Origin: Sipunculus nudus
Lineage: Eukaryota > Annelida > Sipuncula > Golfingiida > Sipunculidae
Length of the DNA stretch: 64,000 nucleotides
NCBI GenBank assembly: GCA_026874595.1
Contig: CM049318.1
Location: forward strand, 27,182,956-27,246,955
Reading direction: 5' to 3'
Numbering within the stretch: position 1 is the stretch's first letter; each line of letters opens with the position of its first letter. Of the stretch, positions 1 through 11,441 are shown in pieces. Made by a program: the position numbers and the translations under genes. Below the pieces are notes generated by a model. That model saw only the letters and a program-made list of their open reading frames with translations. It was not told where the DNA came from and searched no databases.

Positions 1-2
1 GA

Positions 3-421
3 CAAGAAATAATGCCTTCAAGAATGGAAGTAAAAAAACCTATTGAAATTTGCAATCACATTCTACGAGACATAAATCCCCGGACTCCGACATTACGAGA
101 GCTTTGTATATGGGAGGGGAAAGTACGTCCTTAGTGAACAGTACAATAGACATTTTATTAACCCTGCATGCAGTCTGGGAAATGAAAAACGACCACGAAA
201 GAGAATACATATTCCTAAAATTCCTCAAAGATTCTTACCTTTCGCATAAGGGCACATTTATTTACTCCAGTGACGGAATTCGCTTTGTCCCCAGTCCAAG
301 TGGAGGCAAAAAAAACCCTATCAGTGGAAAAATAACGCATCTGAGCGCTCTCGAACCCCCTGCTAAAAGGGGGGAAAATCCGGATTATCTATATATAGAC
401 AGTATTTGGTGGGGTTTCTGA
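3..421 (+). CDS. Unrecognised coding-like segment (spliced or frameshifted), 3' end of an unknown gene
   Basis: Two overlapping open stretches look protein-coding. One frame is open from base 3 to 128 and reads KKPIEICNHILRD, then TLRELCIWEGK. It meets a good donor-like sequence, AAA then GTACGT, at about 118-123. A second frame is open from 50 to the TGA at 419-421 (123 codons) and reads TIDILLTLHAVWEMKN, then GTFIYSSDGIRFVPS. The second frame has balanced amino-acid use, unlike the low-complexity chance frames elsewhere. AATAAATAAA lies only 31 bases beyond its stop, as expected for a terminal exon. I do not recognise the family. It may be the last exon of a + strand gene entering from the left, or a decayed copy in which a frameshift joins the two frames. 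Confidence 0.28.
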
Positions 422-460
422 TACACATGATTTTGTCTGTGTTATATAAAAAATAAATAA

Positions 461-509
<49 letters not shown>

Positions 510-1310
510 TTTGGACAGTGTATGTAACGGTACATGATGATTGTTTATAACAGAGTACCAAAATACTGTTGTTCTCATGCATGAATTTCACGGTATATGT
601 TGGCATATTTTCAATTTGAACAAATATAATTAATCATTGGCTTTGAACATGCAGGAATGTTTCAGTTCATATGAAGTATACATTTAATTTAAAAAAAGTG
701 GATTACATATTTATTTTAAAATATTAGTTCCGTACTTGCTACGTTTACCTGATCTCTCGGGATGCTAATATAGATTGGAAAAAACAAACAACTGCATGTT
801 TATGAAGCTTATAACACCTACATTAATTGTACCTCGAGATGGTCGTTCACATGTATGGATTTCATGGTTTGTCGGCAATGTTTACTTTAAGCATGCATTT
901 GATTACAGTTAGGGGACTTTATACTTAATTGATAGTGTAAAGGTTAGTGATTGGCCGAAGGTCGATTATATAATCGAAGTTTTTGCACATACCTTAAACT
1001 TTATAGACATTTTAAAGGTCCATAAATTGTAACTCTAAGAAATTTCATACTTCTTTAACAACCGATCAACTCCGATTATCGGTCTTTAAAGACAACCAAT
1101 TTTACTGATAATATCCACTCACAGTTACAACTGATTCCTAACATTAGTAAACGTATACATGGTCTCTCTGCGTGCTAATGTAATAGCTTTCCACAACCAT
1201 AATACTGTATCATGCTTATAATATTACCATTGCAAATAGGTATTCACACAGGGAACATATATACAGTCTTGATACATTTATCGATAAGTCTCATGGTCAT
1301 AAATAAACAA
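422..1310. other. Non-coding AT-rich stretch with a (TA)n tract
   Basis: A (TA)n microsatellite occupies about 467-506. Beyond it I see no open frame with protein-like composition, no RNA gene and no terminal repeats. Confidence 0.5.
452..461 (+). terminator. Candidate polyadenylation signal AATAAATAAA
   Basis: Two overlapping AATAAA hexamers follow the stop at 419-421 by about 30 bases. They could end the transcript of the coding-like segment. The sequence is AT-rich, so a chance match is possible. Confidence 0.25.
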
Positions 1311-1740
1311 GCAAATTCGTGGAATTAATGTCCCTCGCTTCGGGGTCCTGTTGTCTTTGATGCTTGCTAAGCAACCCAAATTATGACATGGGGAGGAAAT
1401 CTTGAGAGCACATGAAAAACAGATCCACTATGACATATGGAGACATCTGCAGGCGAACATAAAACTTACACAGATATTTGACCAAAATTTGAAAATTTTG
1501 TTTTTCGGCTGGAGATAAAAATTTTTCAGATGGACACTCCAAAACCAATCCCAACCAAGGTATGCATGAGAGCAATACTGATCAATGTTTGAATGAAATC
1601 CAATAAAATTTAGGAAAGTTATCGCAAGGAAACGAAAAAACTGCCTGACGGACAGATAGACAATCAGATAGACAGACAGACGGACAAACCCAAAACAATG
1701 TCCCAGCATCCGCGCAGCGGGGGACAAAAAACTCAACACA
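1311..1740 (+). repeat. Dispersed repeat, copy 1 (inverted partner at 28651-28800)
   Basis: The first ~150 bases (from GGAATTAATGTCCCTCGCTT to GACATCTGCAGGCGAA) are the reverse complement, with roughly 10-15 percent difference by eye, of 28651-28800 inside an RBM33 intron. The rest carries a degenerate GACA/GATA run (about 1650-1685) and ends near GTCCCAGCATCCGCGCAGCG. This is the organisation of a small dispersed element with a tetranucleotide array. The family name is unknown to me. Confidence 0.6.
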
Positions 1741-1777
1741 AGAAAATATTATTGTGTTCCTTTCATTTTAAAGTAAT

Positions 1778-1781
<4 letters not shown>

Positions 1782-1823
<42 letters not shown>
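1782..1823. repeat. (GA)n microsatellite
   Basis: Uninterrupted AG/GA dinucleotide run of about 42 bases. Confidence 0.95.
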
Positions 1824-1828
<5 letters not shown>

Positions 1829-2880
1829 CAACCCAGCGCTCGGTAGTTAAGCTCATCCCAGACTGCTCGGTCATCACGACACGTGCTCGGTAACCAACGC
1901 TCGGTAAATAAGAGGAGTGCACGTTTACTGGGTAGTCGTACTTTTACGACAAAGCTTTTCAATCTATTTTAAAGTTAAAAAACACTTTCGAATTGTATCT
2001 TATAAACACATTAAATACAAATATTTGCATTATAATGAATACAACGCTTTTTAGCTGAGATCATAATGTTATCGCTAATTGGAATCTCTTAAGGTTTAGA
2101 TCCTTTTATTTCTAGTTTTAGATCCGAAAAAAATCTTCTAGTGTTCTCTCACAGAGTAACGTTGGGAAAGAGCAAGAACTGGGGCCAGATACGCGGCATA
2201 CCGTACTAATCACTTATTATTTAAACGGTCATTATATTAGTTTTGGCTTTACTTACCTGAACTGTTTTTGTGGTTGTATGTACCCCACGCTGTATATTAT
2301 TTTGATTGTACTTGCCCCCATGCTGTACCGTAGCTATTCCAAGCCGTCTTTCATGTGCGGCGTTCGCAGGTCAATGATCACACATTGCGTGGTCATCTCA
2401 TCTTTAAACAAAAGATACAAAAGTATTTGCGGACCCGGGTGACCCCGGAGTTCAGGACACGCCCAAAATCTTTCAGGTGAAATGCAGGATTTGGTTTTTT
2501 CAAAGGACGTTTCACAGACGGAAGTTATTTGGTCGCCAGTGTATTGTGTTCTGATCCTACAAATAAAAAATTGTATTTACCATCCGTTTTACAACATAGT
2601 AACATTAGCCTTAGGTTATTCTCACAGCAGATTCATTATAACATTAATAAAGTAAACAAGCCACACATATCTAAATTTAAAGGAGAACAAAGATACATAT
2701 ATGAAGAATATATTAGTACATACACATCATTATAAGATCTTCAAGAAATTGTTATAGGAAGCACAAATGAATATACGCTATCATAAAAACTTCCGTTCAA
2801 CAGGATGTTATTGCACTGAGAAACATTAGATAGATATATAAATCTTTCATTTTATATTATTGGGCGATATACGTGTAAAT
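1824..2880. other. Non-coding stretch
   Basis: No recognisable gene or element. One frame at 2529-2735 is low-complexity and lacks family signals. Confidence 0.4.
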
Positions 2881-2882
2881 AT

Positions 2883-2960
2883 ACTACTACTGCTACTACT
2901 ACTACATCTAATAATAATAATAATAAAAATAATAATAATAATAATAGATAGATAGATAGT
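2883..2960. repeat. Compound microsatellite (CTA)n-(AAT)n-(GATA)n
   Basis: CTA/ACT triplets at about 2883-2907 are followed by AAT triplets at about 2909-2946 and a short GATA run. Confidence 0.9.
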
Positions 2961-3139
2961 ATTTGTATAGCGCCATTTCTCCGATAATCTGACTCACATG
3001 CAGCGCAATTCACACACAATCCCATGGAGACACTAATAAACTGAAGGACCGTTCACCGACTTTCATATACACTTTGGTACTTTTAGAAAATTTCCGCCAG
3101 TTGTAAGTAAAGGTCGATAGGTTATAAATTATCAGACAA

Positions 3140-3140
<1 letters not shown>

Positions 3141-3189
<49 letters not shown>
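3141..3189. repeat. (TA)n microsatellite
   Basis: Pure TA dinucleotides, about 49 bases. Confidence 0.95.
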
Positions 3190-3193
<4 letters not shown>

Positions 3194-3277
3194 CTACTCA
3201 TGATGCCTTTATCATGCATGAGGGCATGGGCGCAATTTCCTCCCACAATGAATAGTTGATGGTGAGTTCGAATCCTT

Positions 3278-3305
3278 CCCCCCCCCCCCCCCACACACAC
3301 ACACA
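3278..3305. repeat. Poly-C followed by (CA)n
   Basis: Fifteen C residues run directly into a CA dinucleotide run. Confidence 0.95.
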
Positions 3306-3397
3306 CCAAAGTCTCTTTAAAACGGGTAAACTATATAACTAAAACTCCGATTTCTCATTTCAGTATAAAAGTGATAATATTTTCTGTGGTGGACCCA

Positions 3398-4612
3398 GGG
3401 TTGGCAAGTTTTAGGCAGGAAGGTTTTAACCATAGGTTATAACCTGGTTAAAACTGCCCCGCCTAAAACAGGTTTTGGGTAGGTTTTAGGCACCAAAAGT
3501 GCCTAAAACCTATGTTTCTTTAAATTCTTGACTTAAAGATCTATAAAACTACCAAACTGGCTGGGGCGATGCAGTCACAAAGCTTTGCTGGGCTTCCGGA
3601 AGGTTTCAGGTATTACAAGTAATGCATGTTTTCCTGTTGGCTGGCATCATGCAGTCTTCAAAGAGCCTGTATAGGTTTCCTGAGACCATGTTTGTGTGGC
3701 ACATAGTTTCATTGGCCAGTCATTATCAGGACCCTTTGTGTTTCCTAAAGCTACCTGGAATCATGTAATAGAGCCTCCAGTATGCCTTCTGTAACTTAGT
3801 GTAAGGCAGGGTATCAGAAGTGGGGGGGGGGAGGCATGCTTGATTAGACCGGTGAATTACTATTTATCAGGGTGATGGGGTAATAAGACCCCATGGTCAT
3901 AAGTCCTACTACTGTGTAATAGTACATGTTCATGTGAACTTTCATACATGACTAGGATGATGCAATCAAAGCCCTTGCCCTGAAAATTGTTCTTGAGTCA
4001 AACTTTTTACTGAGTGATGCAGTCAGGGCCGCTGACCATGGGGTTTCTCAGGCTTTTGGGTTCAACATGGCCCAAAAGTGATTATGAATACTAAGTATTC
4101 TGTGGTTTGAAACATATTCACTGCAATATATTTTAGAATTTTTCAGTTATATATATATTATTATTTTCGCATATATCACAAAATTTAATCCCTTGTGGTC
4201 AAAAAGCCAATCAAAGAATCTGGTAATAAGCTTACAGTATGAGCATTAATTTATAAATTGGCAGTAATGGAGGTGGGAGACCTCAGAACATGATTTTGGG
4301 ATACAAGCTAAAACTGTCATTCGAAAACCTGAAGAAGTGTTGTATTCATTTGTTGCTTTTTTTGTATTATGGTTTATTGGTTAAGTTTGAATAAAGTGTT
4401 CTTCTCTTTTCATTCGTTGAGCATATTTCTGTAATGCATTTAGCTGTGTATTAATAAAACATAGTTAAACTGCAAGTCATAGGTGAGGATAAGTAAGGTT
4501 TTAGGCAGTTAAAGGCAGTTTTAGGCAGGTTATAACCTATTTTAGGTAGTTAATGGCAGGTTTTAGGCTCTGCCCTGCCAAAAACAGGTTTTGGGCAGCC
4601 TAAAGCCCAACC
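3398..4612. mobile_element. ~1.2 kb element bounded by GGTTTTAGGCAG-rich direct blocks
   Basis: Both ends carry a ~110-base block built from the words GGTTTTAGGCAG, GGTTATAACCT and ACAGGTTTTGGG, in the same orientation (about 3398-3515 and 4495-4612). The interior has degenerate ~95-base tandem units around GGCTGGCATCATGCAGTC (about 3555-3790). No coding capacity is visible. A related fragment, GGTTTTAACTATTTTAGGCA, lies at about 15559-15578. This is probably a non-autonomous or satellite-derived element of unknown family. Confidence 0.45.
3481..3511. repeat. Perfect 13-bp hairpin inside the left block
   Basis: AGGTTTTAGGCAC (3481-3493) and GTGCCTAAAACCT (3499-3511) are exact reverse complements around the 5-base loop CAAAA. 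Confidence 0.85.
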
Positions 4613-4679
4613 GGGGGTAGACCTAGTACACAATTTTTTGGAGGCAAATATTTTAAGGGAAGCACGAGAGTAGAAAGTA

Positions 4680-5449
4680 TATGTTTCGGCGGTATCATGC
4701 CAGTTTGCCTATTCCAATTTTGCCGACTCCCAAAATACCGAGTCCAGTTTGCCGAATCCCATAATGCCGAAGCTGAACGTTTTAATATGAAATCTTCAGA
4801 TAATTTGTAAAATATTATTGATTTTGGAGCATCGGAGTATTCAGGGAGTGAACACAACAAAAACAGTATAAAAGGCATTGACAGAATGCTAATTTCAATC
4901 TTTACAAACAAGGCAACGAGTCACGCGTGACTTGTCATAGCCGACATTGAGGTCCCTGGAAACGAGCGTGATCTTCCCGTGGTGTAACCCGTGGCGTAAC
5001 CGGGTTGCTTTTTATAGTTATGGTCGTTTTAGTTATGCATATTGTTTTTGTATGTGGTTACCATTGTTGTTCATCTTAATAACTAACCAGGCTCACTAAA
5101 AACAGACAGGTCCCTGGAAAAATAGTGATAATACATGATCTACCCGTATTGCTCCTGACGTAATCTCGTTGCTTTTTTGGCCTCCATTGCAAAGGGAAAT
5201 GTATAATTGTTATATGTAAACATAAACATCAACATTATTAAAAATGGCTGTCATAACATGATGTAAAATGAATTGTATAGAAACTGTCTTTCTCCATTGC
5301 TTTATGATTAAAGGTCGTTTGGTAATCTTTTGATGTAATTAATGAATGTTGTAATAACAATAACCTGAGTCCACCATCACCTCATTCCCCGCTTGGCAAT
5401 TGAGCAAATCTTTAATAAACAAACATTGTGTCATGAACAATATTCGTAC

Positions 5450-5482
<33 letters not shown>
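4680..5482 (+). repeat. Left arm of a large inverted repeat
   Basis: Begins near TTTCGGCGGTATCATGCCAG and ends in the (GA)n tract at 5453-5482. Successive parts match the reverse complement of 6792-7965 in order: the CCGAATCCCA-rich segment, the GGTCCCTGGAAA segment, GCAACGAG, the GAACAATATTCGTACG segment and the GA/CT tract. Confidence 0.75.
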
Positions 5483-5484
<2 letters not shown>

Positions 5485-6124
5485 TGAAAGAAAGAAAAAA
5501 TAAGTTTGTAGAGGGAGTAGTTGAAGAGCTTGGCGACGGTGGTACCGCCGTGTCAAACGCCGCCGTGATAATGCGTTTCACACATTTTCATGATCCCTCA
5601 CTGATTTAAATATGATTTACAAACCTTCTCCAATCACTGATACGATGTATGCCGTAACATGTCAGTCCTGTTGAGTAAATATGCAAACAACTCAGGTGTT
5701 ACGTCAACATTGGTAAATAGGAGAACACAAAGTGCACATTTGATCATATAGTCATCCCACCTTAAAGAGAAGCAACCAAAATGGTTTGCGGGTAAATTGG
5801 ATGATTAGTGAGAACAAGCTCGGACGAATACCGTGCCCTTTGATGTTAATAACATAACAGGTCAGTCCTTATGAGTAAATATGCAAACAAAACGGGTGTT
5901 ACGGGAAATTGTCATTACTGAAAATTGAATCACTGAATTTTTATATATGTATGTATATAAGCATATGTATTTTATTATAATGTATTTTATATTTATAATT
6001 TTTTTTCACAGGGCCTTACGGAAGAACCGAATGACTTCTGAACAAGTTACCAAGTGACTTTTTTTTTAAATTAACAACAATCCATTTATTTCATGGATCT
6101 ACAATCAATAATGTCCTTATTTAT

Positions 6125-6176
<52 letters not shown>

Positions 6177-6791
6177 TCCAAAAAGAGTGGGTTTGTCTCA
6201 TGTTCAGTGAAATGTCATTTGATTGTTTATCGTGAAAAAATCAAGTAAAAGTTTTAGAGGTTTTGTATATGCATTGGTTTTTTTATGAAATATTACGGGA
6301 CCCTATACTCAAAGCCAAAAACCCTTCAAATGATGATCAGTGAATTTAAAAATTAATATTGAAAATAAAACCTGTATACACGTAAAATTGCTATTTATTC
6401 AAAACAAAGACTGACTGTCCATATTTCAACAGATTATAGTACAGTAAACGCTTGTAAATAAAAAAATGTGTTTGTATGTAGCAACCTTTTACCATTCTCA
6501 CTTTCGTCAATTCTCTCTTTTCTTTGTTATCTTTCTCTGGTTTTTATTTTTCACTTTCCCTATGCATCTCTCTGTTCACTGTCGTTGCTGAGCGTTCATT
6601 TACCGTTCTTTCTTTCCCGCTCTCTCTTTACCATTCTACTTTTGATCACTCTCTCTCTCCTTTTACCATTGTCATTTTCGTCCATTCTCTCTTTTCTTTG
6701 TTATCTTTCTCGTTTTTTCGCTTTCCCTTAGCATCTCTCCGTTCACTACCGTTGCTTATCGTTCAATAAACGTTCTTTCTTTCTTTCTGTC
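5483..6791. other. Spacer of the inverted repeat, with a short internal duplication and microsatellites
   Basis: Contains a duplicated segment around GAGTAAATATGCAAACAA (about 5673 and 5874), a (TA)n tract at 6127-6171, and T/C-rich degenerate repeats at about 6490-6780 containing CTTTACCATT and TTTTCTTTGTTATCTTTCTC. Long frames in the latter are low-complexity and I do not regard them as genes. Confidence 0.6.
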
Positions 6792-7965
6792 TTCTCTCTC
6801 TCTCTCTCTGTCTCTCTCTCTCTCTCATATATATATGTATATTGTACGAATATTGTTCATGACACAATGTTTGTTCAATAGAGACCTACTCAATGACCAA
6901 GCGGGGAACCAGGGGATAGTGGACTCGGGTAATTACAGCTTTCATTACATCAAAAGATAACAAAAGGCCTTTGATCATAAACTATATGGGAGAGTGACAG
7001 TCTCTACACATGCGTTTATTGTGGATAGATTCCGCTAAACCGAACAATGGGAGATTAATTGGGAAGGTTCATAGACGATAGTTCCATAAATTACAAGGGC
7101 CAAAGCTTTGTATAATGGGAAAATTATTAATTAGTTAATAAGTTTATTTAAATGATATATTGTGATTGTGAACAAGATAATATAAAATAGGTAATAAGGG
7201 GTGTCGACCTGGTATATGCCGTTCAGAAGCACCGTCCCTTTCCACCAGTCTCATGTGTTGTGCAACATTCGGCGATTATGTACACGCAAAAGCCTACGAA
7301 CCCTAAAACATACAAACACCATGCCCTCAATTGAAAAAAATATTTTTATTGGCACAATTTAATAGCTTTTCCTATTATTATAAAACATCTCGTCATAGCC
7401 AAACGATTCCCATTTAGTCGGTCGTTCGGCCGATTGATATAACATGAGTAGTAATAAAGTTCCGCTACTGTCTTTTTTTAACTGCAAACGGCACTCATTT
7501 GCAAAGGAGACAAAAAAGCAACGAGACTACGATAGGAGCAACACCATTTTTTTTTCAGGGACCTGTCTGCTTTTCGTGAGTAGGGATGGTTATTACGATA
7601 AACAAGATTAGTGACAATACACATAAACATTCTTTTATTGAACGTCGGCCAGTGCGGGATGAGGCATAAAGACTGTTATGACGGCCATGACAAGTCATGC
7701 GTGACTTGAGGCATGGTGTGTTACCGACTGGTTTACCTGTACACGCTGAAATTAGCATTCCGTCAACGTAATATTATACTGCTTTGATCGTTTTTACTCA
7801 ATGAATGCTACGATGCCATTAAACATGAATATAAATCAAATTAACGGACGATTTCATATTAAAAAGTTAACATTCGGCTCTCTGGGATTCGGCAACCTGG
7901 ACTCGGTATTCTGGGATTCGGCAGAATGGGAATCGGCAAACTGGCATGTAACCGTTTCGGCGAGG
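6792..7965 (-). repeat. Right arm of the large inverted repeat
   Basis: Starts in the (CT)n tract at 6792-6826, complementary to the (GA)n of the left arm. It continues through CGAATATTGTTCATGACACA and CAAGCGGGGAA, then GCAACGAG and CAGGGACCTGTCTG, and ends near GGCATGTAACCGTTTCGGCG. It is longer than the left arm because of scattered insertions or deletions. Confidence 0.75.
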
Positions 7966-8083
7966 ATGAGAGTGGTGGTCCCAGTGGTGCGGTGTGGAAT
8001 TTTTAAAAATTTCATTCACACTTTAGCAGTTTTTGCGAAAATATCGCAGAAACTGGGTCACAATCTATGTCGCATTCAGTCAT

Positions 8084-8610
8084 TTTAAACGCCCGACATA
8101 TGAAGCGAGTATTTTAGTATACCGACTGTCCGTCCGTCCGACCGTCCATTAACTTTAAGTATCGCCGCAATATCTTACCGGGGCTTTGCATGATGGATTT
8201 TCACGAAACTCACCATAACTGATTATATCTCGCGCGAGTTCGATTATGGGCAACATCCATGCATATTTAATAAGGTCACGGGTCATGAGGATACTTTGTG
8301 GCTTCGCAGCGATAACTTACGAAGAATATGAAGGATTTTTATCAATCTCATCAGAAATGTTTATCAATGAAATATCTCGCCTAAGTTCAATTTCCAGCAA
8401 AATACATGCATATTTAATGAGATCGAGTGTCACCGCACTTTGAGGGCACCTTGGTGACTTACCAAAAAGCATATGGATTTTCATGAAACTCATTAAACAT
8501 ATTTACCAATAGAGTTTCTTATCTGAATTACCGTCTCATCAAAATTAACGCATAATTAATGAGGTCACCAGATACTTGAAGGGCGTATTATGCCCGTTTG
8601 TGGTGCTCCT
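8084..8610 (+). repeat. Dispersed repeat family 1, copy A
   Basis: Starts near CGCCCGACATATGAAG, carries a CCGTCCGTCCGACCGTCC array at about 8126-8150, then GATAACTTACGAAG and TTTTCATGAAACTCA words. It ends near GAGGTCACCAGATACTTGAA. Copies B and C are at 12487-13045 and about 34290-34570. No coding capacity. Confidence 0.6.
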
Positions 8611-9073
8611 GTTATATTCTATTTTACAGAATTGAGGAGACAGTTGCAATTCCGAAGCGGCAGCACAGTTTGCAAAAAAATAAAAACAGTTTGCAAAGAA
8701 TTTTACACTGATCTAAATCAATTATATACATTTCATGTCGATAAATTTTATAGTTTATATTTTATCAATGATTAAATATCCATTAAACAATTGAAACAAT
8801 AACACTTTATATTAAAAGAAATATATCTGAAATCTCTGTATGGACATTCAAATTATTATATTTGTATATGCTTTAGATGAACGGTATTATAATGGAACAT
8901 AATTTGATTAAATTTTTATCAAAATGGAAGTGTTTAATTCTAATGCAGAGAACAATTGTTCATTTCCCCCATAATAAAAACCTGAATGAAATTCTTAAAA
9001 AAAAATATTTTTGTTCACTTACTTTTTGGTGGACCCCCTTAAATATCGGGCCCCTGGTTTACAACCAAGTCAG
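8611..9073. other. Non-coding stretch
   Basis: AT-rich, with no recognisable feature. Confidence 0.4.
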
Positions 9074-9209
9074 CCCACAGTTGAAGCCCTCGGCTGTCCA
9101 ACTCTCCACGGGCCAAGTGTTCCTGAGAGTAGAGGAGAGACGCCAAGCAGTTCCCATTTGTGCACTGATTGTCTTCACGTGAGACAGAAGGAAACGGGTT
9201 CACAAGAAG
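9074..9209 (+). CDS. Candidate exon of an unidentified gene (exon-like island A)
   Basis: A GC-rich patch in AT-rich surroundings. It begins after an AG (9072-9073) and ends at a donor-like GTAAAG at 9210. The frame reads PTVEALGCPTLHGPSVPES, then SSSHLCTDCLHVRQKE, and contains a CxxC pair. It ends with one base of a split codon, which fits the next AG-preceded segment at 9523 in phase. I do not recognise the family. It could also be a transposon relic. Confidence 0.25.
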
Positions 9210-9522
9210 GTAAAGGTTATTAAGATAAGGAAGAAATTGATTGTTGATTCATTAAAAAATCTATAAACCATAAATTATCTGTAAACCGAGACCCAGTCGC
9301 AAAGTAATCCCAACAGTTATCTAAATATACTACTGCCTTCTGGAAGGGTCTAAACATATATATATATAATCTATTAGCATTAAAGGCGTGTATACATGTA
9401 GCATATTTTTTAAATTTCCTTTTCTATATACTCGTAACTTTGAAAATATTATTTTACATATTTTATCACTCCTCTTGGTAAACCTACAGATTATTAGGTC
9501 AACATCTCATTAATTTTTTCAG

Positions 9523-9617
9523 GTATTCAAAGGAATGATTCCGTCAAGGCCAAAAGTGAAACGGAAGCTAGCTTTCGAAGCTGGTTTATCAGTTATCATA
9601 TATTAAAAAAAAGTTGA
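9523..9617 (+). CDS. Candidate exon-like island B
   Basis: Preceded by the strong acceptor-like sequence TTTTTTCAG. Joined in phase with island A it reads GIQRNDSVKAKSETEASFRS to a TGA at 9615-9617. An alternative frame reads GMIPSRPKVKRKLAFEAG. Identity unknown. Confidence 0.2.
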
Positions 9618-9861
9618 GTATTAATTGGCATCAGCGTCAATTTTTTTAAATTTATGAACAAAAGGTAAATATTTCACTTGATTAGGTACATAGAATTGTT
9701 TAATTCTTTATGTCTATTAAGTTAAAAAAAGTAAAGTTTTCTAAATTCATTTAGTAAATATATATTTATTTTAATATGTCTATATAGCTATAATCTTTAC
9801 AATTTTAACGGCATGTGAAGATCCATATAGATTCTTATTAATTTTTTGTCGTATACTTCAG

Positions 9862-9921
9862 CTGTCTGGAAAGAGGAAAGTTTTATCCCAAAGGACTCTT
9901 AAGGACCCTGTACTTTTATAG
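9862..9921 (+). CDS. Candidate exon-like island C
   Basis: Preceded by ACTTCAG. The frame reads LSGKRKVLSQRTLKDPVLL and then a stop at 9919-9921. It is short and basic, and unrecognised. Confidence 0.15.
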   Translation: MSGKRKVLSQRTLKDPVLL

Positions 9922-9981
9922 AACTGTCTATTTTAAAGGAGTCTGATGGCTGAGAATTTAAAAAAAACAAGGCCTAGTTGA

Positions 9982-10158
9982 ATCCTGTGTCAAAAAAATG
10001 CTGGGCCTTACATTGTCATTTCACGTCCAAATTCTTACCAATCTGCAGCTAAAAAAAGACCAAAAGGAAATGGTACAGTAACTTCAAAGTTTAAAGAAGA
10101 TGATTATCAGTCTCAACGTTCCATTCGGAAGCTGTTTGAAATTAAAGCACAAGGATAA
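9982..10158 (+). CDS. Candidate exon-like island D (58-codon open segment)
   Basis: Open from 9982 to the TAA at 10156-10158, reading PYIVISRPNSYQSAAKKRP, then KEDDYQSQRSIRKLFEIKA. The composition is protein-like, with mixed charge and no simple repeat. There is no in-frame ATG and no clear acceptor, so it could be a decayed fragment of a mobile element or an old coding exon. I do not recognise the family. Confidence 0.25.
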   Translation: MLCQKNAGPYIVISRPNSYQSAAKKRPKGNGTVTSKFKEDDYQSQRSIRKLFEIKAQG

Positions 10159-10841
10159 CAATCCCATGCAGTTAAATAATGATACAACTTGGAATAACGT
10201 GAAGATGTTTCACCAAGTATGCCGTATATGGCACGTCAGTGATTCAGGCTACACTACATGCAGTAATACAGATAACTGATAAGATAATAATCATCAGCTG
10301 CAGTTGTTTTGAACAGACCCGTTTGACTTGCTTTGACACCTAACCTGAACGTGTATGTTGCAACTTTGCTTAGTGTCGTGCCAGAGTTTCGTATTTCGAC
10401 CAATTGGTACTGCAACTGTTATGTCTGATAACAGTATCTTCTAACAGTCAAAATGCACACTATCAAAGCAATCGCACTATTAAAACTGTCATGGACAATG
10501 TATAACACGCACTTGATCGTTTGCAGTTTACACAAAATTCTGGAAAAAATTTTGTCACGCTAAACATCGCATGATATTTATGACAGTAACCACGATGCTA
10601 AAGCATGGGAGGTGACCAGGTTAAACAGACTTTGTACACCGTCAGCTAATTATATATTCAGTCGATACATTTTACAATAAACTAATTTTATGTACCATTT
10701 TGTTTTTCATTTGTGTACTAAATGGATGAGAAAGAGAGAACGGAAGAAAAAGTGGAAAAAACATCCAATGAACCTCTTACTTTATAGATTTTGTTGAGGT
10801 TGAACAAAAGTTTAGAATATTAGTTGTTGGTAGCTTCAAAC

Positions 10842-10877
<36 letters not shown>

Positions 10878-11441
10878 AAGGGAGATAGGGAAGTTCGTAA
10901 GGACCAGAAACCTAAGAGATTTCTATATACTACATCGTACTGGGCAGACGATGATGACTTAGACCGGTCATTTTCCACATTACAGCGTTTCATTCCAGTA
11001 TGTCCCATATGAGATACACATGCAGGCTGGGTTGGTCATTGAAATGGGCCCGATTAGCTTGTTCTTGGGCTGAAATCACTTATACTTTTGTGGAACAATC
11101 GGGACTACTTAATTGTCTCAATTTAACGATGAAACTTCAAATCAGTGATTGTCTCAATTTAACCTACAGATGCCGTTTGTTTATATTGCGCATACGTATG
11201 TTTACAATATGTTTTTTATTTCTAATGTCTTTGTCACAAAAACATTCATTTTCATAGAACCCCTTGCAACAATGCTAATCCAACATGTTAAAATGACCAT
11301 CCTGTTATGACGACTTTTATTTTCACTTTCCACAAAGTAAATACCTACGAATTGATATATTTAGAAAGTCTGTGGAAATTTAGGGAAATTCTTTTTAACC
11401 ATAATTCCGAACCGCAGTCTCTTCTTTTAAGTGCGATTCAG
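10159..11441. other. Non-coding stretch with a (GA)n tract
   Basis: A (GA)n run lies at 10842-10868. The frames on both strands across it are microsatellite translations. Nothing else is recognised. Confidence 0.4.

Noticed and set aside
1428-1739. A 103-codon frame on the - strand
   Set aside because: It lies entirely inside the dispersed repeat at 1311-1740, and its VYLSVRQ-type end translates the GACA/GATA array.
4600-4911. A 103-codon - strand frame with RYFGSRQNWNRQTG-like repeats
   Set aside because: It is the translation of the CCGAATCCCA-type repeat in the inverted-repeat arm. The mirror frame at 7801-8088 arises from the other arm.
5400-5581. Overlapping frames on both strands over the (GA)n tract
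   Set aside because: Arg-Glu and Ser-Leu dipeptide runs come from the microsatellite, which is part of the inverted repeat.
6468-6769. Hydrophobic Leu/Ser/Phe-rich frames resembling membrane proteins
   Set aside because: The DNA is a degenerate T/C-rich repeat. The hydrophobicity is a by-product of poly-pyrimidine codons.
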